This document shows positions 61,933-64,000 of a stretch of DNA of 64,000 nt, one piece after another. The stretch covers positions 1-64,000 of the forward strand of contig NZ_JNZS01000020.1 of assembly GCF_000718515.1 (NCBI RefSeq), read 5' to 3'. The stretch comes from Micromonospora parva (GTDB lineage Bacteria > Actinomycetota > Actinomycetes > Mycobacteriales > Micromonosporaceae). Both the position numbers and the translations under genes were made by a program. The stretch's first letter is position 1. The number at the start of each line of letters is the position of its first letter. The notes below the pieces were generated by a model. The model saw only the letters and a program-made list of their open reading frames with translations. It was not told where the DNA came from and searched no databases.

Positions 61933-63189
61933 ATGCCCAGGTTCCGGCGTACCGCGCTCGCCGCGGGACTCACGATCGCCATGGCCGCGTTGTCGACCGC
62001 CGTCGCGCTGCCCGCACCCGCGTCCGCCGCGCTGCCCACCGCCGCGGTGGCGCTCGGAGACAGCTTCATCAGTGGCGAGGGCGCCGGGGCGTACACCCCG
62101 GTGGTCGACGTCAACGGCGCCAGCCAGGGCTTCCCCGGCTGGACGGCGGCGAACAACAACGCGTTCTTCTGCCACCGCTCGGCGAACGCCTCGCTCCACC
62201 AGGCCAACCTGCCGGGCATCCAGAACCGGTTCAACCTGGCCTGCTCCGGCGGCCAGCCGCACGACATCGCCAACGCCTCCCAGGCGCGGGCCAACGGTCG
62301 TACCGTGGCCTCGCAGCTGAGCCAGCTGCGCGCCGTCGCGCAGACCCAGGACATCGACCTGGTGCTGATCGGACTCGGTTCCAACAACAGCTCGTTCACC
62401 TTCGGCAGCGTCGCGGAGAAGTGCGCCAACCGGTTCATCGCCGACGCCTGGACCGGCTGGTGGGAGTTCTGGGCGTACCTGAACGGCCCGGTGGAGCAGA
62501 AGCCGTGCAGCGACGCCGACCTGGCCACCGCCGCGCAGCTCAGCGCCGCGACCGCGGAGACCACGGCGGCCGTACGCCAGATCCTCACCACCCTCGACCA
62601 GGTGGACGCGGACGGTCAGCACCGGGTGGTGTTCCAGGACTACACGAACCCGCTGCCGCTGGACCTGAACCAGACGTTCCACGAGGAGGACGGCCGGGAC
62701 GACACCCGGGACAAGTTCCGTGACCTCGGCGCCGAGCGGTACGCGGGCGGGTGCCCGATCCACCGGGCCAGCCTGGCGCCGGGGCACCGCTTCTCCCAGG
62801 GCCTGGGCAGCATCGTGAAGTCCACCAGGGACACCCTCGCTGCCGAGTTCCCGGCCGACGACCTGGTGTACCTGAACGTGCAGCAGGCCTTCAACGGTGC
62901 CCGGCTCTGCGAGCAGACCGGCAGCCCGACCGGCGCGCTGGCCACTCCGATCCGGCTTCAGGACGGCGCGACCGGCACCTTCGTCACCAGCCTCGCCGGC
63001 AAGGACAAGATCGCCATCCAGCGGATCGCGAACACCTGCGTCAGCTACTTCCAGACCTGCCAGGAGTCGTGGCACCCGAACGCCACCGGGCACCAGGTGC
63101 TCGGCCAGTGCCTGAGCGGCGCGGCCTCCACCAGCGCCCGCTCGGTGGCCTGCGTGCGCGCCAGCAACGGGGCCATCTCGGTCTCCTGA
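61933..63189 (+). CDS. Secreted SGNH/GDSL-type hydrolase
   Basis: 418 aa. Signal peptide with cleavage after ASA (about residue 32). The mature domain begins with block I, ALGDSFISGEGAG (nucleophile S44); IGLGSNNSSF gives a block III-like Gly/Asn, and SWHPNATGHQVLG carries the catalytic His, with Trp before it instead of the usual Asp at the DxxH spacing. At least eight Cys suggest several disulfides. Likely an extracellular esterase or lipase. ATG at 61933, with GGGGG upstream; ATG at 61918 would add five residues. The ~170 bp before it contain TTGACG at 61859 but no firm promoter. Confidence 0.85.
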   Translation: MPRFRRTALAAGLTIAMAALSTAVALPAPASAALPTAAVALGDSFISGEGAGAYTPVVDVNGASQGFPGWTAANNNAFFCHRSANASLHQANLPGIQNRFNLACSGGQPHDIANASQARANGRTVASQLSQLRAVAQTQDIDLVLIGLGSNNSSFTFGSVAEKCANRFIADAWTGWWEFWAYLNGPVEQKPCSDADLATAAQLSAATAETTAAVRQILTTLDQVDADGQHRVVFQDYTNPLPLDLNQTFHEEDGRDDTRDKFRDLGAERYAGGCPIHRASLAPGHRFSQGLGSIVKSTRDTLAAEFPADDLVYLNVQQAFNGARLCEQTGSPTGALATPIRLQDGATGTFVTSLAGKDKIAIQRIANTCVSYFQTCQESWHPNATGHQVLGQCLSGAASTSARSVACVRASNGAISVS

Positions 63190-63315
63190 GCGCAGCGTCG
63201 GTCGGAGGGCTCCGCCAGGTGGCGGGGCCCTCCATCGCGTGCGGCGTCAGCTGCGCCCCGGTCGTCGACGGCCTGCTGCTACCCGCCGGTAACGTCAGGG
63301 CCGTAGGCTGGGCCG

Positions 63316-64000
63316 GTGAACGGGGATCTGGAGTACGCGCAGGAGTTCGTCGACGTCGACGGTGGCCGGCTGGGTGTGCAGGTCTATCCGGAACCGTCCG
63401 GAGTGACCGGCGCGCCGGTGGTGGTGATCTGGCCCGCGATGGGCGTCCGGGCCCGCTACTACCGGCCCTTCGCCGCCGCGCTGCGCACCGCGGGGCTGGC
63501 CGTGGTCGTGGCCGACCTGCGCGGCACCGGGGCGAGCACGCCCGCGCCGAGTCGGGCGGACCGGCACGGTTACGCCGAACTGGCCGACGACGTCGGCGCC
63601 GTCCTGGCCGCCCTCAAGCCGCGGCTGGACGGGCGCACCCGAGTGCTTCTCGGGCACTCACTCGGCGGGCAGGCCGCGCTGCTGCACCTCGCCCTGCACG
63701 GCGGCGGCGAGGTGGACGGCTTGGCGCTGGTAGCTGTCGGCATCCCGCACTGGCGGAGCTACCCGGGCCGGCGCGGCCTCGGCGTGCTGCCCTACACCCA
63801 GGGCATCGCCGCCACGGCGGCGCTGCTCGGCGTCTGGCCGGGCTGGGGCTTCGGTGGCCGGCAGGCGCGCGGCGTGATCCGCGACTGGGCGTACACCGCA
63901 CGGACCGGTCGGTTCCCCCGGCTCAACGGTACGGACACCGAGGCCGCGGTCCGCACGGTACGGACACCGGTGCTGGCCGTCAGCGTCGACGACGACCAGT
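63316..64000 (+). CDS. Alpha/beta hydrolase (truncated by window end)
   Basis: An open frame of 228 codons that runs off the window. GTG at 63316, 6 nt after TAGGCT (63304-63309), again a leaderless pattern. The start reads NGDLEYAQEFVDVDG, then WPAMGVRARYYRPFAAAL, VVVADLRGTG and the nucleophile elbow GHSLGGQAALLHLAL. The lid-region sequence that follows (HWRSYPGRRGLGV) matches actinobacterial serine aminopeptidase/lysophospholipase-like hydrolases. The catalytic Asp and His would lie beyond or near 64000. Substrate unknown. Confidence 0.88.
   Translation, partial: MNGDLEYAQEFVDVDGGRLGVQVYPEPSGVTGAPVVVIWPAMGVRARYYRPFAAALRTAGLAVVVADLRGTGASTPAPSRADRHGYAELADDVGAVLAALKPRLDGRTRVLLGHSLGGQAALLHLALHGGGEVDGLALVAVGIPHWRSYPGRRGLGVLPYTQGIAATAALLGVWPGWGFGGRQARGVIRDWAYTARTGRFPRLNGTDTEAAVRTVRTPVLAVSVDDDQ

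Overview
This window comes from a high-GC actinomycete chromosome, most likely a Micromonosporaceae member (Micromonospora or a close relative). The reasons are the codon bias, the many GTG/TTG starts, the GlgE-type alpha-glucan genes and the actinobacterial families throughout. No phage, transposase, CRISPR, tRNA or rRNA gene is visible.

Layout. (1) 1-10.8 kb, alpha-glucan metabolism: pgm and glgC (minus strand) diverge from glgA; glgE and glgB overlap further on. Between them lie two overlapping fluoride-channel genes and a divergent inositol-phosphate-synthase-like gene. (2) 10.8-20.4 kb, mixed accessory genes: a two-gene nucleotidyltransferase module whose second gene is frameshifted, an App1 phosphatase, a polytopic glycosyltransferase-like protein, yaaA, a TAXI-type binding lipoprotein facing a two-component system, and small conserved proteins. 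(3) 20.5-30.6 kb, teichoic-acid-type genes: two polymerases of the CDP-glycerol glycerophosphotransferase family, a TagGH-type ABC exporter, and a cytidylyltransferase-SDR fusion expected to make CDP-ribitol. (4) 30.6-37 kb: hydrolases, a secreted nuclease/phosphatase-fold protein, and a secreted C39 peptidase whose leader carries a c-di-AMP (ydaO/yuaA) riboswitch. (5) 35.5-51.6 kb, nonulosonic acid locus: acyltransferase, GT2, pseI, then a minus-strand acyl-carrier operon (ACP, adenylating enzyme, SDR, PPTase-like), then pseH, a membrane protein, pseB, pseC, two unassigned proteins, an SpsF-type cytidylyltransferase and pseG. (6) 51.7-64 kb: alkB, a secreted peptidoglycan-binding protein, a large SARP/NB-ARC/TPR regulator, a TrmH/SpoU remnant next to a palindromic repeat, topoisomerase IV-like parC/parE, a membrane protein, a secreted SGNH hydrolase and a truncated alpha/beta hydrolase.

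How the parts fit. Regions 3 and 5 together look like one envelope-glycopolymer island: a ribitol/glycerol-phosphate-type backbone with its exporter, plus a complete CMP-pseudaminic acid pathway. The most novel candidate is the four-gene acyl-carrier operon inside the pse locus, adjacent to and divergent from the PseH-type N-acyltransferase. It suggests that an ACP-bound acyl group decorates the sugar. Several dispersed palindromic elements lie at gene ends.
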